64,000 bases of DNA from JADFNB01 sp036397455 (lineage in GTDB: Bacteria; Gemmatimonadota; Gemmatimonadetes; Gemmatimonadales; GWC2-71-9). Below the pieces are notes generated by a model. It was not told where the DNA came from, did no database searches, and was given only the letters and a program-made list of their open reading frames with translations. A program made the translations under genes and the position numbers. Where the stretch lies: NCBI GenBank assembly GCA_036397455.1, contig DASWIX010000068.1:21348-85347 (forward strand), in the 5' to 3' direction. Shown here in pieces: positions 19,923 through 28,483 of this stretch; the stretch's first letter is position 1, and each line of letters opens with the position of its first letter.

Positions 19923-20767
19923 TCCATTCCTTCATCAGGGTGATCGGTCTCGGCGTCCAGGATCACGCCCACGCGCCGCAGGGTCACCGCGATCGCGCTC
20001 AGCAACTCCGAGACCTGATACGGCTTGGTTACCACCGGACAACCCGCCCGCGCGAGAAACTCCCGCGTTTCCGGACGATTGTAGTCCCCGGTCACGAACA
20101 CGAAACGGCTTGCCAGGTTCGGCATCTTCTCCTCGACCTGTTCGTACAAGGACTTCCCACCCAGTCCCGCCATGCGAATGTCACACAACACGCAGTCGAA
20201 GTGGTCCGCCTCGAGCGCGGCGAACCCTTCGATCCCGTCCCGTGCCGGCGTCACGATGTGCCCGATCTCCGCCAGCAGCTGACAGATCACCTCACGATTC
20301 CGCTGATCGTCCTCGACGATCAGGATCTTCGCCGGGCGTATCGGTTCGTCACGCAAGGTCAGATACGGAGCGGGCACCGAGCCGGGCGCGATCGGGTCGA
20401 CGCGGTTCAGCAGGCCGGCGGTCAGTGTGCCCGCGCGCTGCACGTCGGTCGCGATCTGCGCAAGGCGCGCCCGATCGTCGGAGCTCATGGTGGAGTCGTC
20501 GAGCCCCGCCAGAAGCCGAGCAATGGCATTGAGCCGGTTGTTGAGCGCGTTGGCCGTGTCCGCGGCCTCGGACCGAAGAAACTGCACCCAGGCCGCGATC
20601 AGTTCCCGGGTGACCTTGCTGTCGCCGCGGCCACCGCCCAACTCGGGGTCCGCGAGCGGCGCCAACACGCCGTCGCGGCGACGCGCTCGCATCCGGAGCA
20701 TCGCAAACCCGGTCGCGCCCACCAACGCGCCCGCCGCGCCGGCAATCAACCAGCCAATCAAGTCCAA
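19919..20767 (-). CDS. Membrane-anchored receiver-domain protein
   Basis: A 282-residue protein with an N-terminal transmembrane segment (IGWLIAGAAGALVGATGFAM), a helical middle of about 80 residues (AADTANALNNRLNAIARLLA) that looks like a histidine-kinase dimerisation domain without its histidine, and a C-terminal CheY-like receiver (ILIVEDDQRNREV, CDIRM with the phospho-acceptor Asp, FVTGDYNR, TKPY). There is no ATPase domain and no DNA-binding output. A TTG start at 20767 after GAGGAGCGG is used. It overlaps the S9 peptidase gene by four bases. It may be a membrane-localised phosphate acceptor or an inactive kinase remnant. Confidence 0.75.
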   Translation of the reverse strand: MDLIGWLIAGAAGALVGATGFAMLRMRARRRDGVLAPLADPELGGGRGDSKVTRELIAAWVQFLRSEAADTANALNNRLNAIARLLAGLDDSTMSSDDRARLAQIATDVQRAGTLTAGLLNRVDPIAPGSVPAPYLTLRDEPIRPAKILIVEDDQRNREVICQLLAEIGHIVTPARDGIEGFAALEADHFDCVLCDIRMAGLGGKSLYEQVEEKMPNLASRFVFVTGDYNRPETREFLARAGCPVVTKPYQVSELLSAIAVTLRRVGVILDAETDHPDEGME

Positions 20768-20794
20768 GGATACCGCTCCTCGGCGTTGGTCGGA

Positions 20795-21223
20795 TCAGCC
20801 CGGTTGCGCGCAGAACGAATTGAACGCGTCTATCAAGTCTTCGGCGATCGCGTCGGCCTCCCGTCCCTCGATGTCCTTGCGCTCGAGCAAATGGAGGAGT
20901 CGACCGTTCTTGAGCAAGCCGATCTGCGGGGAGGACGGCGGATATCCCTCGAAATAGCGGCGCGCCCGCTCCGTCGCCTCCATCTCCATCCCGGCGAAAA
21001 CGGTCGCGAGGTGCGTGGGCCGGACGGAATGCCGCATGGCCCGCAGCACGCCGGGGCGCGCCTTGCCGGCGGCGCAGCCACACACCGAATTCACCACCAA
21101 CAGGACCGTCTCGTCTTTCACGCCGAGCGCCGCGTCGACGGCTTCGGGGGTCTTGAGTTCGACGAACCCGGCACGCGTGAGTTCGTCGCGCATCGGTTGA
21201 ACGAGGGCAGGATCGTATCGCAC
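20795..21223 (-). CDS. Bacilliredoxin (BrxA/BrxB, DUF1094 family)
   Basis: A 142-residue thiol-disulfide protein. The active-site motif is CGC (NSVCGCAAG, Cys48 and Cys50 from the GTG start), and the neighbouring phrase GVLRAMRHSVRPTHLATVFA is characteristic. In Firmicutes these proteins remove bacillithiol from oxidised proteins; homologues are widespread in organisms where the low-molecular-weight thiol is not always known. GTG 21223 follows TTGGAG; a TTG at 21241 would add six residues. It lies between the cobalamin-binding-like gene and the receiver protein, all on one strand with gaps under 50 bases. Confidence 0.88.
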   Translation of the reverse strand: MRYDPALVQPMRDELTRAGFVELKTPEAVDAALGVKDETVLLVVNSVCGCAAGKARPGVLRAMRHSVRPTHLATVFAGMEMEATERARRYFEGYPPSSPQIGLLKNGRLLHLLERKDIEGREADAIAEDLIDAFNSFCAQPG

Positions 21224-21271
21224 GCGGGCTCCAAGGTTCAAGATGAGGTGAAAGATAGGCCATCGACCGGG

Positions 21272-22204
21272 TCACTGGCCGACGGATTCGAGAGGCATCC
21301 ACCGGGCGGCCCGCCCCTCGAGCGCGACGTCAGCCACCCGATCAGGATGCAGCAGCGCCGCGAGAATCTCCACCCCGTCGACGATCCGTGGACCCGACCG
21401 ATTAAAATAGGCCGATCCGTCGAGCACGAAGGCCTTACCGCCCGCGACCGCGCGCGGCGCCAGCGCCCGCAGCCGGTCCGCGTGCGCATCCGCCTCCGCC
21501 CGGGACTGGGCCAACCCATACCCACATGGCATCACTAGCAGCACGTCGGGATCGAGGTCGGCGAGATCCGCCCAATCCACCTGGGCCGATCGCCGGGCCG
21601 GTGTCCCGGCGAGGTTCGCGCCCCCGGCCAGGGAGATCATCTCGGGAACCCAGTGACCGGGGGTGAACACCGGATCGAGCCATTCGACGGCGAGCGTCCG
21701 CGGGGGCTCGGCCCCGCGGACGGCCGCCTCGACCGCGCGCAGCCGGTCGCGCCAGCCCGCCACGAGCGCCGCCCCGCGCTCAGACGCACCGGTCGCCCCG
21801 GCGATCTGTAGCACCGAGTCGAGGATCCCCTCGATCGTGTGCGCGTCCAGGGAGAGCACCACCGCCCCATCGTCGAGCGCCGCCGCCGCCGCCCGCGCCA
21901 GCGACGTCGGCACGGCACACACCTCACACACCTGCTGGGTCAGAATCAGGTCCGGTCGCGCAGCCCGCAGTGCCGGTTCATCCAGCTCGTAGACACCGCC
22001 GTGGGTCGCCATCGCCCCGCGCACCGCGGCATCGATCTGCCCACTCGTCAGACCGTCGACCCGAAAGCGCGGCCGACTCACGCGGGGCCGGTCGAGGATC
22101 GCCGGGGGATAGTCGCATTCGTGCGAAATCGCCACCAGCCGGTCCTCGAGCCCAAGGGCGCACACGATTTCCGTGGCGCTGGCGAGCAAGGATGCGACGC
22201 GCAT
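21272..22204 (-). CDS. Cobalamin-binding / BtuF-like periplasmic-binding-fold protein without signal peptide
   Basis: A 310-residue member of the helical-backbone metal-receptor family (PF01497). It starts MRVASLLASATEIVCALGLE, then SHECDYP, LTQQVCEVCAVP, PRTLAVEWLDPVFTPGHWVP and VLLVMPCGYG. The ATG at 22204 gives a mature-like beginning with no signal sequence, as is common for this subgroup annotated as cobalamin-binding or iron-siderophore ABC proteins. No permease or ATPase gene is nearby. It may act in the cytoplasm, or an orphan signal may be missing. It is the first gene of the leftward cluster and is divergent from the ferredoxin. Confidence 0.8.
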   Translation of the reverse strand: MRVASLLASATEIVCALGLEDRLVAISHECDYPPAILDRPRVSRPRFRVDGLTSGQIDAAVRGAMATHGGVYELDEPALRAARPDLILTQQVCEVCAVPTSLARAAAAALDDGAVVLSLDAHTIEGILDSVLQIAGATGASERGAALVAGWRDRLRAVEAAVRGAEPPRTLAVEWLDPVFTPGHWVPEMISLAGGANLAGTPARRSAQVDWADLADLDPDVLLVMPCGYGLAQSRAEADAHADRLRALAPRAVAGGKAFVLDGSAYFNRSGPRIVDGVEILAALLHPDRVADVALEGRAARWMPLESVGQ

Positions 22205-22337
22205 GCCGGAAGATGACGCTGGGGCGACCACGAATCAACGCCGTGACTTGACACGCTCCGAGGCCCTGGTAAACATACGACGGCACCCCCCTCGAGCCTG
22301 AGCGGACTTGCCGCCAACAGCACTGGAGAGCACACGC

Positions 22338-22607
22338 ATGCCGTATATCATCGCCGAACCATGCCTCGACACGAAGGACCGTGGATGTGTTGACGTGTGC
22401 CCGGTCGATTGCATCTACGAGGGCGGTGATCAGCTATACATCCACCCGGATGAGTGCATCGATTGCGGCGCGTGTGAACCCGAGTGCCCCGTCTCAGCGA
22501 TCTTCCCGGAAGAAGACGTGCCGGCCGAGTGGGCGGCGTACATCGCGAAGAACCGCGTCTATTTCGAGACCGGCGACGACCGCCAGGTCGCGCAAGGCCG
22601 CGGCTGA
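22338..22607 (+). CDS. fdxA: 7Fe ferredoxin (one [3Fe-4S] and one [4Fe-4S] cluster)
   Basis: An 89-residue FdxA-type electron carrier. Cys9, Cys17 and Cys50 are placed to bind the 3Fe cluster, and Cys21, Cys40, Cys43 and Cys46 the 4Fe cluster; Cys25 corresponds to the free cysteine seen in this family. PVDCIYEGGDQLYIHPDECI is the usual signature. ATG 22338 was chosen over the in-frame ATG at 22308. The partner redox enzyme is not evident; uridine kinase follows after 24 bases. Confidence 0.95.
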   Translation: MPYIIAEPCLDTKDRGCVDVCPVDCIYEGGDQLYIHPDECIDCGACEPECPVSAIFPEEDVPAEWAAYIAKNRVYFETGDDRQVAQGRG

Positions 22608-22631
22608 GCGCCCATGCGGGCCCCGTAGGCG

Positions 22632-23255
22632 ATGGCCCGCCCGGTCCTGATCGGCATCGCGGGCGGGTCAGGGGCCGGAAAGACGACGGTCGCCGGCGAG
22701 ATCTCCCGCGGGCTTGGGCCCCATCGCGTCGTCGTCATCCCGCACGATGCGTACTACCACGATCGCAGCACGGTTCCTCCAGCCGAACGCAACGCTCTCA
22801 ACTTCGACCACCCGGACGCGCTCGAGACCACGCTCCTGGTCGAACACCTTCACGCGTTGCGGGCGGGCCATGCCGTCGAGATACCCGAGTACGATTTCGC
22901 AACCCACATGCGAACGGCCCGGCGCAGCCGGGTCACACCCCATCCGGTGATCGTGGTCGAAGGCATCCTCCTGCTGGCGGACCCCGCGTTGCGCGCGGTG
23001 CTCGACCTCAAAGTGTTCGTCGACAGCGACGCCGATATCCGGTTCATCCGGCGGTTAACCCGGGATTGCTTCGCGCGGGGTCGATCGGCTGCGGACGTCG
23101 CGCAGCAGTACCTCGCGACGGTCCGACCGATGCATGTCGCGTTCGTCGAGCCCAGCCGCCGTCATGCGGAGGTCGTGATCGCGGACGGTGCCGGCGCCGA
23201 GTCGGCGGTCGCGACGCTGGTGAGACGGGTGGAGCAGTTGGTGGATTCGCGCTAA
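22632..23255 (+). CDS. udk: Uridine kinase
   Basis: Phosphorylates uridine and cytidine to the monophosphates in pyrimidine salvage. The P-loop GGSGAGKT is near residues 11-18, followed by IPHDAYYHD, NFDHPDALE and VVEGILLL, all diagnostic of the Udk/PRK family. The 207-residue length is typical. It probably shares a transcript with the ferredoxin. It converges with the DUF4260 gene with nine bases between stops. Confidence 0.95.
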   Translation: MARPVLIGIAGGSGAGKTTVAGEISRGLGPHRVVVIPHDAYYHDRSTVPPAERNALNFDHPDALETTLLVEHLHALRAGHAVEIPEYDFATHMRTARRSRVTPHPVIVVEGILLLADPALRAVLDLKVFVDSDADIRFIRRLTRDCFARGRSAADVAQQYLATVRPMHVAFVEPSRRHAEVVIADGAGAESAVATLVRRVEQLVDSR

Positions 23256-23264
23256 CGCGAGACG

Positions 23265-23633
23265 CTACAAACGGTTGAGGTGGGTCTGCTTTCGTCCATC
23301 GGGATACTTGAGCCCCAATCCGAGCAACCGGTCGATGCCGATGTGCGCGGTCCAGATCAGCGCAGCCAGCGCCGCGATCCGCAAACTGGCGACGATAGCG
23401 AGGACCCCGAGGAGAAACGGGCCCAGCGACGTATGCACCAAGTTGTACGCCGCCGCCCCCGCCCGGGGGCCGGCGAAGTACGCGAGCAGCGCCAGATCGG
23501 GCGCCAGAAACCATAAGCCGAACGCAACCCAATTCCCGTCGATTCCCCAGAAGAGCGCCGCGCTGATGGCCAGCAGTCCCAAGCCCTCGAGTCGCAGCAG
23601 CAGCCCAGGCCTGGTGAGCATGCGGATCGGCAT
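23265..23633 (-). CDS. DUF4260 family membrane protein
   Basis: A 122-residue integral membrane protein with about four hydrophobic segments. LLLRLEGLGLLAISAALFWG, then FLAPDLALLAYFAGPRAGAA, AYNLVHTSLGPFLLG and HIGIDRLLGLGLKYPDG match the DUF4260 family closely. Function is unknown. A single gene convergent with udk and divergent from the M1 peptidase. Confidence 0.9.
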   Translation of the reverse strand: MPIRMLTRPGLLLRLEGLGLLAISAALFWGIDGNWVAFGLWFLAPDLALLAYFAGPRAGAAAYNLVHTSLGPFLLGVLAIVASLRIAALAALIWTAHIGIDRLLGLGLKYPDGRKQTHLNRL

Positions 23634-23729
23634 GGCTGCAAGATAACGTTCGGGGACGATTCCGCCCGCCTTGCCCGTGCCCCGCGGCGTGGGTACGCTC
23701 CGCAGACCGAACGTCTCGAGGAGCCCTCA

Positions 23730-25688
23730 ATGAGTCGCGCCGCGACGCTGATCGCGTTCCTGCTCGCCGCGGGAGCACCCGGCTTGCATGCCCAACGGCC
23801 GGTACCCTACCCGGTCGTGCCACCGGCCGCCTATCAAGCCGCCGTCGCGCGCGGCACGCGGACGGCGGACGGCGCGCCCGGTCCAAACTACTGGCAGCAG
23901 TGGACGGACTACACGCTGTTCGCCTCGCTCGACCCGACCGGCAACCGGATCGAGGGCCGCGCGCAGATGCGTTATCACAACAACGCACCCGGCCCACTTC
24001 CGGTCGTATTCCTCCACGTGCTGCAGAACATCCACGCCGCGGGTGCCGTGCGGAATGAACCGCAGGAGGTCACCGGTGGCGTGCAGTTGCGTCGGGTCGC
24101 GGCCGGCGGCCAGACGTTGGCCGAGCACGCACTCGAGGCGGGTCCCGGTTACGCGGTCGAGGGAACCATCATGGCCATTCGCCCGCCGACGCCTGTACCC
24201 TCGGGCGGCACGCTGACGATGGAAATCGACTGGAGCTTCGTCGTGCCGGAATCGGGCGCCGGTCGGATGGGCCGCGACCGCGACGACTTCTACCACGTGG
24301 CGTACTGGTACCCGCAGATGGCGGTGTTCGACGACGTCGTCGGCTGGCACGTGGACGCGTACCGTGGCGGCGCGGAGTTCTACGCCGGATTCGGGAGCTA
24401 CGATCTCACCGTCGAAGCCCCCGACGGGTGGGTCATCATGGCGACCGGCGCCCTGCAGAATGCGCGGGAGGTCTTGCCCGATCCGATCCGCGTCCGGCTC
24501 GAGCGGGCGGCACACAGCGACAGCGTGATCCACGTGCTGACGCCGGAGGATTTTGGGCCCGGCAAGGCCACGCGGCGTACCGACCGGGGGCGGTTACGCT
24601 GGCATTACGTGGCCGACACGGTGCGGGACGCCGCGTTCGCCGCCATGCGCGCGTCGCGCTGGGACGCGGCGCGGACACCCGTGGGCGACCGCGATCGCGA
24701 CGGCAGGATGGACTATGCACGGGTGGACGCCTTCTGGCGCACTTCGGCACCCAAATGGCACAACACCTGGCGGTACGCGCAGCATGCGATCGACTTCCTG
24801 TCCCGCTGGACCGGTCTGTCATACCCCTGGCCGCACATGAGCGCCATCGAGGGCGGGGGCATCATCGGCGGGGGAATGGAGTTCCCGATGATGACCCTGA
24901 TCGGTGACTACAACCAACGAGGCGACAGCGCGCTCTACTATGTCACGGCGCATGAATTGGCGCACATGTGGGTACCGATGCTCGTCGGCACCGACGAGAA
25001 GCGCTACGCCTGGATGGACGAAGGGACGACCACGTTCAACGAGAATCAGGCTCGCATGGAGTTCTTTCCGGGACTGAACCACGACCTCGATGACCAGAAC
25101 ACCTACCTCGGCGCGGCCCGGGCGGGACTCGAGGGTACGATGATGCGCTGGTCGGACTACCACTATCCGGGCCCGGCCTACGGCGTGGCATCCTACAGCA
25201 AGCCGGCATCATTGCTGGTGGCGTTGCGGGGGCTGCTGGGGGAAGAGCGCTTCCTGGGCATATACCGAACGTACCTGCTGCGCTGGCGCTATAAGCACCC
25301 GAAGCCATGGGACTTCTTCCGCACCGTCAACGCGGTGAGCGGTGAGAACCTCGACTGGTTCTGGCGCACGTGGTACTACGAGACCTGGACCCTGGACCAC
25401 GCCGTCGCGTCGGTCACCGCCAGCAACGATGCGACGATCATCGTCGTGGAAGATCGGGGCACCGCGGCGATGCCGGCGTGGGTGACCATCTCACGAGCGG
25501 ACGGCACCACGCTGGTCCGCGAAGTCCCGGTGGCAACGTGGTTGTCCGGCGCGACGCGCGCCGAGATCACCATCCCGGCGGGATCCGCGGTGATCCGCGT
25601 CGAGATCGACCGGGATGGCGCCTTTCCCGACGTCGATCGATCCAACAATGTGTGGACGCCGGCGCCGCGTGGTGATCCTGAGGGGTGA
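23730..25688 (+). CDS. Secreted M1 family metallopeptidase
   Basis: A 652-residue gluzincin aminopeptidase with a signal peptide ending near GLHAQ. The zinc site is H408-E-L-A-H412 followed by 18 residues and Glu431 (WMDEGTTTFNE), and IEGGGIIGGGMEFPMM is the GxMEN-type substrate loop. The N-terminal beta-saddle contains IEGRAQMRYHNN. The catalytic domain is followed by a C-terminal beta-domain. Homologues are frequent in Gemmatimonadota and Bacteroidota and degrade external peptides. CGAGGAG precedes the ATG. Confidence 0.94.
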   Translation: MSRAATLIAFLLAAGAPGLHAQRPVPYPVVPPAAYQAAVARGTRTADGAPGPNYWQQWTDYTLFASLDPTGNRIEGRAQMRYHNNAPGPLPVVFLHVLQNIHAAGAVRNEPQEVTGGVQLRRVAAGGQTLAEHALEAGPGYAVEGTIMAIRPPTPVPSGGTLTMEIDWSFVVPESGAGRMGRDRDDFYHVAYWYPQMAVFDDVVGWHVDAYRGGAEFYAGFGSYDLTVEAPDGWVIMATGALQNAREVLPDPIRVRLERAAHSDSVIHVLTPEDFGPGKATRRTDRGRLRWHYVADTVRDAAFAAMRASRWDAARTPVGDRDRDGRMDYARVDAFWRTSAPKWHNTWRYAQHAIDFLSRWTGLSYPWPHMSAIEGGGIIGGGMEFPMMTLIGDYNQRGDSALYYVTAHELAHMWVPMLVGTDEKRYAWMDEGTTTFNENQARMEFFPGLNHDLDDQNTYLGAARAGLEGTMMRWSDYHYPGPAYGVASYSKPASLLVALRGLLGEERFLGIYRTYLLRWRYKHPKPWDFFRTVNAVSGENLDWFWRTWYYETWTLDHAVASVTASNDATIIVVEDRGTAAMPAWVTISRADGTTLVREVPVATWLSGATRAEITIPAGSAVIRVEIDRDGAFPDVDRSNNVWTPAPRGDPEG

Positions 25689-25700
25689 GCGCCGTCGGAC

Positions 25701-26921
25701 CTAGGCCTTTCGGCCGAGCAGGTCCATGACGGTCCCGACCTGACCGTAGCCGGTCTCCATCAGGAACCAGGAGTTCTTGCCGTAGCTCTTCGCCCCCAGG
25801 ATGAAGAAGTTCGGTTCTGGATGCGTGAGAGCCGCCGCCTCGAAGTGATGCACGGCCCTCTGCTCCGCATCGGCCCCCGCCAGCAGCCCCTGCAGCGCGG
25901 TCGACAACTGCATGGGAGCATGCGTGCCCCAGTGTGTATGTACCTGGAGCTCCCCATACAACGACGTCTCCGGTTCATACCCGACGTTGGCGATGATCTC
26001 GTCGCACACCACCGTCCGTTCGCCGTCCGCCGTGGCGATCGTGACGCTGAACCCCGTGCCATCCTTGGCCAGCGACAGGATCTGGGCGTCCGGCACCCAG
26101 GCGAAGTGGTCCAAACCACCGTCGGCCAGCGCGTTCGCGTCGGCGATGATCTGCCGGCGCCCCGGGAGCGGGTCGTCTGGATCGACCGGCAGCGGGACGC
26201 TCCCGCCGGTCCGCGTGAGCCATACGATCATCGTACCCGGTACACGCGCCGCGAGGTGCCCGAGTGCGACCGCCGATGATGCCGCGGAATCCCCGCCACC
26301 GACGAGCAGCACCCGGCGACCGGCGTAGCGCTCGAACGCGGCACCAAGGACATCGGGCGCGTGATAGGTGATCGCCGGCCGCAGCGCACGCTCCCCGAGC
26401 GCCGGCGTTCCCCCGGGGCCGATCCAGTTGGGCGTGGCCCACGTCCCCGTGCAGTCGAGTACGATGTCGGCCTCGGCAGCCCACTCGGCGCCCCGCTTCT
26501 TGCCGAGCAGGCGGAAGGGCTCGTCGGCACGCCTGGGGTCGTCCATCGCCTCCTGCTTGAGCAGGCGCACGCGACTGACATAGTTGACGTCGGTCCCCAT
26601 TTCGAAGGGCGCCCGCGCCGCAAGGACCTCCGCAAGCGGTAACAGATACCGGACACGCCATTCGCCGCCGGTGAGGAAGGCATCGTCCTCCGGCAGCGGG
26701 ATGTCGGCCGCCACCAGTGCCCGCCTGCCTGCCGGGCCGGCGTTGCGCACGAATCGCGTAAACAACGGCACGTGACCCCATTGCCGAACGTGATCGGCAA
26801 CCTCGCCGCGTTCGAAGACGGTCACGGCAAACCCCCGTTCGAGAGCGGCGGCCGCCGCCTCGAGTCCCACCGGGCCTGCCCCGAGAATCGCGATGTGAGA
26901 AGCGTCCCTGCGTCCCGTCAT
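25701..26921 (-). CDS. FAD/NAD(P)-dependent oxidoreductase
   Basis: A flavoprotein of 406 residues with two Rossmann motifs: the FAD site GAGPVGLEAAAAALERG near the N-terminus and an NADPH-type site LLVGGGDSAASSAVALG in the middle, with LDCTGTWATPNW between. This order is that of flavin monooxygenase or lysine N-hydroxylase-like proteins (PF13738). The C-terminal FFILGAKSYGKNSWFLMETG resembles bacterial members annotated only as NAD(P)-binding. ATG 26921 is preceded by TTGGAGCGG; a TTG at 26933 is less likely. The substrate is unknown. Confidence 0.82.
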   Translation of the reverse strand: MTGRRDASHIAILGAGPVGLEAAAAALERGFAVTVFERGEVADHVRQWGHVPLFTRFVRNAGPAGRRALVAADIPLPEDDAFLTGGEWRVRYLLPLAEVLAARAPFEMGTDVNYVSRVRLLKQEAMDDPRRADEPFRLLGKKRGAEWAAEADIVLDCTGTWATPNWIGPGGTPALGERALRPAITYHAPDVLGAAFERYAGRRVLLVGGGDSAASSAVALGHLAARVPGTMIVWLTRTGGSVPLPVDPDDPLPGRRQIIADANALADGGLDHFAWVPDAQILSLAKDGTGFSVTIATADGERTVVCDEIIANVGYEPETSLYGELQVHTHWGTHAPMQLSTALQGLLAGADAEQRAVHHFEAAALTHPEPNFFILGAKSYGKNSWFLMETGYGQVGTVMDLLGRKA

Positions 26922-27061
26922 GTGCCGCTCCAAGGGTCGAACTCGACCATCGTGCAGGTCTGCGGAATCGACCGTGAAAGGTTCGTGAAGAAAAAGTCCT
27001 GCAAGTCCTGTATACTCAGGTAGCGTTCCGTCCTAACCCATCCCCGCCCCGGAGCCCAGGT

Positions 27062-27940
27062 ATGCGCCCCATTCGCCTCGTCCCGCTCGCCCTGGTTCTT
27101 GGGGTCGCTCCGGCATCTGCGCAAGGCGGCTCGGATATCTACCTGGCGACCGTGGCGCCATCACCCCTCGGCCCGAAGCTCGAATCGCCCAACAACGTGA
27201 CGCTGCGCACCGGCTACGACAATCAGCCGTTCTTCGTGCCCGATGGGAGCGCCATCCTGTTTACCTCGATCCGTGACGGGCAGGCGGACATCTACCGCTA
27301 CACCATCGCTTCCGGGCGCACCACACAGCTCACTGATACACCCGAAAGTGAATACTCGCCGACGATCATGCCGGGGCATACGCGGTTCTCCGTCATTCGC
27401 GTCGAACCGGACTCGGCCCAACGGCTCTGGGCGTTCGCGCTGGACGGCGGCAACCCCCGACTCCTGCTCCCGGGTGTCGCGCCGGTCGGCTATCAGGGAT
27501 GGGCCGACCCGGCGACCGTCGTGCTGTTCGTGCTCGGCACGCCGGCAACCTTGCAGGTGGCCAACCTGACGACCGGCACGGCCCGCATCGTGGCGACGGA
27601 CGTCGGGCGCTCGATCGCCATGGCCCCGGGGAACGGCTCGATCGGATTTGTGCAACAGCGTGACGGCGAACCGTGGTTGGCCTTGCTCGACGTCGTCACG
27701 GGCCGGACCGACCCCGTGGTCAAGCTGCCGGAGGCGGGGTTCTTCGCCTGGATGCCTGACGGATCGGTCGTCGCGGGCCGCGGAACGCAGATCCTCCTAT
27801 TCCAGCCTGATCGCGGTGGCGACTGGTCGGTGCTGGCGGATTTCAGCGATGGGGGGATCATGGGAATCACGCGTATCGCCGTCAGTGCGGCGGGCGATCG
27901 GATAGCGTTTGTGGCGGCGGACGCCGCATTGGGGGGGTGA
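27062..27940 (+). CDS. TolB-like exported WD40/PD40 protein
   Basis: A 292-residue exported beta-propeller protein; the signal peptide ends at ASAQG. The repeat PFFVPDGSAILFTSIRDGQA is a typical PD40 blade, followed by EYSPTIMPGHTRFSVIR and further degenerate blades. Such proteins bind peptides or other proteins in the periplasm; no enzyme site is visible. It lies three bases before the next gene, so the two are co-transcribed. A TATACT at 27011-27016 could be the -10 element. Confidence 0.8.
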   Translation: MRPIRLVPLALVLGVAPASAQGGSDIYLATVAPSPLGPKLESPNNVTLRTGYDNQPFFVPDGSAILFTSIRDGQADIYRYTIASGRTTQLTDTPESEYSPTIMPGHTRFSVIRVEPDSAQRLWAFALDGGNPRLLLPGVAPVGYQGWADPATVVLFVLGTPATLQVANLTTGTARIVATDVGRSIAMAPGNGSIGFVQQRDGEPWLALLDVVTGRTDPVVKLPEAGFFAWMPDGSVVAGRGTQILLFQPDRGGDWSVLADFSDGGIMGITRIAVSAAGDRIAFVAADAALGG

Positions 27941-27943
27941 CCG

Positions 27944-28441
27944 ATGCCTCGCGTGCCGTTCGCTGACCTGCCCGACCACGCCCGCGTGTGGATCTTCGCC
28001 GCCGCCCGTCCCTTGCCTGCCGACGAGCGTGACGCGGTGCTCGCCGACGTCGATGCGTTCCTCGATCAGTGGGCGGCGCACGGCTCCGCGCTGACCGGAG
28101 GTCGAGACTGGCGCTACGACCGATTCCTGTTCGTCGCGGTCGATGAACGGGCGGCCGGAGTTTCCGGTTGTTCCATCGACGCCCTGACCCGACAACTCCG
28201 CGGCTGGGAGCAGCGTCTCGGCGTCGACCTGCTTGACAACGGCCCCGTGCTTTATCGGTCCGAAGATGGGATCGTCCGCGTTCCGCGCGCCCAATTCGGG
28301 TCGCTCGCCGCCGAAGGCCGGGTCGGCGAGGCCACCACCGTATTCGACAACACCGTGACGACGGTCGGGGCCGTGCGCGATGGCCGTTGGGAAACCGTGG
28401 CGCGGGACACGTGGCACGGCCCGGCCTTCTTCACGGGCTAG
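27944..28441 (+). CDS. Conserved hypothetical protein (family often mislabelled ABC transporter ATPase)
   Basis: A 165-residue cytoplasmic protein. ARVWIFAAARPLPADERDAV, then FLDQWAAHG, RFLFVAVDE, SGCSIDALTR and TVFDNTV follow a conserved family known mainly from Bacteroidota, where it is labelled ABC transporter ATPase although it has no Walker motifs. Function is unknown. It follows the TolB-like gene by three bases and converges with the lipoprotein gene downstream. Confidence 0.8.
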   Translation: MPRVPFADLPDHARVWIFAAARPLPADERDAVLADVDAFLDQWAAHGSALTGGRDWRYDRFLFVAVDERAAGVSGCSIDALTRQLRGWEQRLGVDLLDNGPVLYRSEDGIVRVPRAQFGSLAAEGRVGEATTVFDNTVTTVGAVRDGRWETVARDTWHGPAFFTG

Positions 28442-28483
28442 GTCACCCGCACGTGCACCTATGAGACGGCCGTCCCGTTGTGG

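Noticed and set aside
19940..21538. A 532-codon plus-strand frame opposite the receiver and bacilliredoxin genes
   Set aside because: It is a shadow frame with arginine-rich composition and no start context; real genes occupy the other strand.
26985..27020. A tandem AAGTCCTG pair before the TATACT of the TolB-like gene as an operator
   Set aside because: Only two 8-base copies at 9-base spacing are present, without symmetry; this is too little to claim an operator.
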